Shown here piece by piece: positions 6,736 through 9,267 of a DNA stretch of 9,267 nucleotides. Both the position numbers and the translations under genes were made by a program. Every line of letters begins with the position of its first letter. Positions within the stretch are counted from its first letter, which is position 1. The notes beneath the pieces were generated by a model. It was not told the DNA's origin. It made no database searches and was given only the letters and a program-made list of their open reading frames with translations. This DNA comes from Halieaceae bacterium. GTDB lineage: Bacteria > Pseudomonadota > Gammaproteobacteria > Pseudomonadales > Halieaceae. The stretch is taken from the NCBI GenBank assembly GCA_011524755.1, contig WTJR01000127.1:1-9267 (forward strand). Reading direction: 5' to 3'.

Positions 6736-6760
6736 GGTCTTGGGTAATCACCCAGTCAGT

Positions 6761-6837
6761 GGTGGCTGTAGCTCACCAGGTAGAGCACCGGATTGTGGCT
6801 CCGGAGGTAGTGGGTTCGAGACCCATCAGCCACCCCA
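6761..6837 (+). tRNA. tRNA-His, anticodon GUG
   Basis: This 77-nt tRNA has the histidine hallmark of an encoded extra G at position -1 (6761) facing discriminator C73, followed by encoded CCA (6835-6837). The acceptor GTGGCTG pairs fully with CAGCCAC. The anticodon stem CCGGA/TCCGG holds TTGTGGC with anticodon GTG. The T arm is GTGGG-TTCGAGA-CCCAT, with a final G-U pair. It very closely resembles E. coli hisR. It ends 17 bp from the stop of the converging dehydrogenase gene, with no clear terminator between. Confidence 0.98.
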
Positions 6838-6854
6838 TCTTTCGTCGGTACTGA

Positions 6855-7925
6855 TTACGCTGCCACAGTCGAAACAGAATCGTTTTTCGGCCCGCTGATC
6901 AACTTTTCTGCGCGCTCCTGTGCCACTTTCTCAGGAGAGATACCTCGCGAGTCTGCCTCCGTTAAAACAGACTTAAGCCGGGCGGCGATGGCTGCTACCC
7001 CGGCGTCGATATCTACTTGCGTACCGCCGTGTATCCGTTGATAGACGTCTACAACACCACCGGCGTTAATCAAGTAATCGGGGCAATATAGAATTCCTGC
7101 ATCGGCCAGTCGCCTGTCATCCTCTTGGGTCAACAGCTGGTTGTTAGCTGCACCTGCGATGACAGTCGTTTTAAGGGTTGGGATAGACCACTCATTCAGT
7201 ACTCCGCCAAGTGCACATGGGGCAAAGACGTCGCAGTGGCCAGTGAGCAACTCGTCATTGCTCACAATGCCAATGGAAAGCTCATCGCTGGCACGACGAC
7301 AATTATTCTCGTTGATATCGCTGGCAACAACGATGGCGCCGCTATCGACGAGTAATTTTGCGAGTCCGAAGCCCACTTTGCCCAAACCCTGAATATGAAC
7401 GCGAAGGCCGACCAGATCGGAGCGACAGAACCGGTAGCTAACGGCCTCGCAAATGCTTAAGAACACACCAAGGGCCGTGCTGGGTGAGGGGTCACCGCTG
7501 TTAGCTTCACCTTCAAGACCGGCAACATGAGATGTGCTCTCGGCCATAATCGCCATATCGGCCGGTGAGGTACCGGAATCCTCTGCCACAATGTAACGCC
7601 CCCCGAGAGACTCAATAGCTGATCCCATTGCTTTGAAAAGCGTCGGCGATTTGTCGGTTTGTGGGTCACCGATAATGACAGATTTGCCTCCGCCGCTATT
7701 GATGCCAGCGAGGGCATTTTTATAGGTCATACCCCGTGACAGGCGCAGAACGTCAGTAAGGGCGGCGTCTGCGCTTTCGTATGGCCACATTCGACAACCC
7801 CCAATGGCAGGCCCTTGCTGTGTGTTGTGCACGGCGATGATGGCCTGGAGTCCTGCTGCTTTGTCATTTACGAAGACCACACGTTCGTGATCGGCAAATT
7901 CGGGGTGGGTAAAGCTATTGTTCAT
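6855..7925 (-). CDS. Glu/Leu/Phe/Val dehydrogenase, leucine dehydrogenase type
   Basis: This 356-residue protein is an amino acid dehydrogenase that reversibly deaminates a branched-chain or related amino acid to its 2-oxoacid and ammonia, with NAD+ as likely cofactor. The N-terminal catalytic domain shows GPAIGGCRM (38-46), MTYKNALAGINSGGGKSVI with K69 (substrate) and catalytic K81, and AEDSGT with D116. The Rossmann domain has GLGKVG (180-185), with an Asp after the second strand (VVASDIN) that favours NAD. NPSP-type GDPSPSTALGV and the C-terminal YLINAGGVVDV fit leucine/valine/phenylalanine dehydrogenases rather than glutamate dehydrogenase, which is longer. Exact substrate is not certain. 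ATG 7925 lies inside the end of the upstream oxidoreductase gene (11-nt overlap) behind AGAGGA. The pairing suggests a shared catabolic route from amino acid to 2-oxoacid to acyl-CoA. Confidence 0.9.
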   Translation of the reverse strand: MNNSFTHPEFADHERVVFVNDKAAGLQAIIAVHNTQQGPAIGGCRMWPYESADAALTDVLRLSRGMTYKNALAGINSGGGKSVIIGDPQTDKSPTLFKAMGSAIESLGGRYIVAEDSGTSPADMAIMAESTSHVAGLEGEANSGDPSPSTALGVFLSICEAVSYRFCRSDLVGLRVHIQGLGKVGFGLAKLLVDSGAIVVASDINENNCRRASDELSIGIVSNDELLTGHCDVFAPCALGGVLNEWSIPTLKTTVIAGAANNQLLTQEDDRRLADAGILYCPDYLINAGGVVDVYQRIHGGTQVDIDAGVAAIAARLKSVLTEADSRGISPEKVAQERAEKLISGPKNDSVSTVAA

Positions 7926-9267
7926 TGAGTCCTCTGTGATTTACATCTGTTACGTTAAGGGGCTGTATTAATTGAAGCTCTGCTCGGTACTGATTTCGTT
8001 CCTCGAGCCACGTTCTGCGAGTACGGGTTCTTACATGCCCGTAACCTTTAAGCTTTGATGGGGCATTGGCGAGTTGTTTCGCCGAGTCAATCGATTCGAT
8101 GGTGGCCATTTCAGTGATCAGGTCGATGTCAGCAAGGTAGTCCGCAAGGTCGGCCCGTTCAGCCCGTCTTTCATCTGTGTAGCCGAACACATCCATGGCT
8201 GTGCCTCTGACAAACTTCAGTCCGGCGAGTACTTTCAAAGGAAATCTGGCCCAGGCACCCATCCGAACTTTTTTCGGTCGACCCTGACGTGACAACCATT
8301 GCGACAACACAGTTGGCGCGAAATAGAAATTAACGCCAGCCCCCTTGAGCTTCGGTATGCCGTCGGATTCATCATCAGTGGTCAGAATTCGAGCGACTTC
8401 GTACTCATCTTTGAGCGCCATAAGGCGGTATAGCTGCCTTGCGATATCAGAGAGAAGCGCCTCTGCACCCGGTAAATGGCTAAGTCGGTTTTCCGCAACC
8501 TTGATTCGCGTTACATAGAGGGCCGCGTAGCCTTCAGATTGATAGCGAACCAACCGAGCCTTCCGATCGGCAACAATGTCATCGAATGAGGTCAGCTGGC
8601 TGCTCTTCGCCTTCGGTAATAGGGCGAGAATCTTGTCTGGTTGCTCGACGAACCGTCGACCCCAGGTGAATGCAGACTTGTTAAGTTCCACTGCCACACC
8701 GTTGACCTCAATGGCTCGCTCGATTGCCTTGGGTGATATGGGTAACAATCCTCGTTGGCTCGCGAGACCAACTAAGAACAAGTTGGCAGCGATGGCGTCT
8801 CCTGTGAGGGCGATTGCGAGCGCGGACGCGTCTATGGCATCTAACCGTTGGTCACCGACAACTTGGCGAATCAGTTGCGTGCTTTCCCCGTTAGAATCCA
8901 TTGCCTCAGCGGTGTAGAGGAAATCGCGAGTTTCCGTGATCTGGGTATTCACTACCGCATGGCACGATGGGCCCGCCTTCCGCAGTGTGTCGGGATTGGA
9001 TGCCACCAGGACATCGCAGCCCAGTAGTAGGTTTGCCTGGGTGTCCTTGACTCTAACGGCGTGGATGTCGCTCTGATCTCGCCCGATCTTGATGTGGCTT
9101 ACCACTGCGCCGTATTTTTGAGCCAGTCCGGTTTGATTCATCGTGGCAAAGCCCTTGCCCTCGATGTGTGCCGCCATGGCTAAGAGCGAGTTGACGGTGA
9201 GGACCCCGGTTCCCCCAATGCCTGCTACCAATCCACACCAGGGCTTATCGAGTGCGACAACCGAAGG
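7915..9267 (-). CDS. Indolepyruvate:ferredoxin oxidoreductase-type protein, C-terminal part
   Basis: The frame is open to the right edge and gives the last 450 residues, ending in TAG. It begins inside the gamma domain of 2-oxoacid:ferredoxin oxidoreductases: GIGGTG (visible residues 16-21), then NQTGLAQKYGAVVSHIKIG. Residues from about 220 onward match the extra C-terminal domain (DUF6537, as I recall it) of the large fused indolepyruvate oxidoreductases of proteobacteria, about 1150 residues in total. The missing part should hold the thiamine diphosphate and 4Fe-4S regions. Such enzymes decarboxylate aryl- or branched 2-oxoacids oxidatively to acyl-CoA, passing electrons to ferredoxin. A TTG at 9231 is internal, not the start: the frame continues upstream as PSVVALDKPWCGL. 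The 11-nt overlap with the dehydrogenase gene supports one operon. Confidence 0.9.
   Translation of the reverse strand, partial: PSVVALDKPWCGLVAGIGGTGVLTVNSLLAMAAHIEGKGFATMNQTGLAQKYGAVVSHIKIGRDQSDIHAVRVKDTQANLLLGCDVLVASNPDTLRKAGPSCHAVVNTQITETRDFLYTAEAMDSNGESTQLIRQVVGDQRLDAIDASALAIALTGDAIAANLFLVGLASQRGLLPISPKAIERAIEVNGVAVELNKSAFTWGRRFVEQPDKILALLPKAKSSQLTSFDDIVADRKARLVRYQSEGYAALYVTRIKVAENRLSHLPGAEALLSDIARQLYRLMALKDEYEVARILTTDDESDGIPKLKGAGVNFYFAPTVLSQWLSRQGRPKKVRMGAWARFPLKVLAGLKFVRGTAMDVFGYTDERRAERADLADYLADIDLITEMATIESIDSAKQLANAPSKLKGYGHVRTRTRRTWLEERNQYRAELQLIQPLNVTDVNHRGLNEQ
7930..7935 (-). promoter_or_regulatory. Ribosome binding site of the dehydrogenase gene, inside the upstream gene
   Basis: AGAGGA on the minus strand sits 4 nt before ATG 7925, within the last codons of the oxidoreductase gene. 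It fixes the start and shows that the overlap is a genuine operon junction with its own initiation signal. Confidence 0.7.

Noticed and set aside
6495..6751. Open frames antisense to tRNA-Pro, including an N-terminal extension of folD with GRRDSNPRHPAP-like sequence
   Set aside because: These are the well-known spurious translations of the reverse strand of a tRNA gene. The FolD family starts at ATG 6494, which has its own ribosome site.
9229..9231. TTG 9231 as the start of the oxidoreductase gene
   Set aside because: The frame continues to the window edge with family-like sequence, and the domain would be cut in its first strand; the gene is simply incomplete here.

Overview
The window looks like ordinary chromosomal DNA from a Gram-negative gammaproteobacterium. 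LpxH points to lipid A synthesis, and GlnRS points to direct glutamine charging. The block lpxH-ppiB / glnS-cysS / folD / tRNA resembles the arrangement I recall from Pseudomonas. Leucine-type dehydrogenase next to a fused indolepyruvate ferredoxin oxidoreductase-type protein is something I associate with marine heterotrophs, so a marine gammaproteobacterium is my best guess. The taxon is inference. I see no mobile element, CRISPR array, phage gene or obviously broken gene.

Layout. Positions 1-204 (+) hold the 3' end of a miaE-like tRNA hydroxylase gene. It converges, 10 bp away, on a minus-strand pair, ppiB (928-1437) then lpxH (215-925), separated by 2 nt. A divergent promoter region (about 1438-1586) separates ppiB from the plus-strand pair glnS (1587-3239) and cysS (3232-4611), which overlap by 8 nt. 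cysS converges at 12 bp on a second minus-strand pair: folD (5649-6494), whose stop overlaps by 4 nt the start of an epoxide-hydrolase-like gene (4624-5652). Between folD and the next block lies a plus-strand tRNA unit, tRNA-Pro(UGG) and tRNA-His(GUG), with a good sigma70-type promoter. At the right edge two minus-strand genes overlap by 11 nt: the C-terminal part of an indolepyruvate:ferredoxin oxidoreductase-type protein, running off the window, and a Glu/Leu/Phe/Val (leucine-type) dehydrogenase.

Functionally, the centre is translation and housekeeping: two class I aminoacyl-tRNA synthetases, two tRNAs, a tRNA-modifying enzyme, a prolyl isomerase, a lipid A hydrolase and a one-carbon folate enzyme. 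The glnS and tRNA promoters share a -10 followed by a GC-rich discriminator, which suggests growth-rate or stringent control. The right edge is catabolic: deamination of a branched-chain or related amino acid to a 2-oxoacid, then probably ferredoxin-linked oxidative decarboxylation to an acyl-CoA.

No clearly undescribed system is present. The points most worth checking are the dehydrogenase/oxidoreductase coupling, the FolD variant coupled to an epoxide hydrolase, the matching promoters, and a U-U mismatch in the tRNA-Pro acceptor stem.
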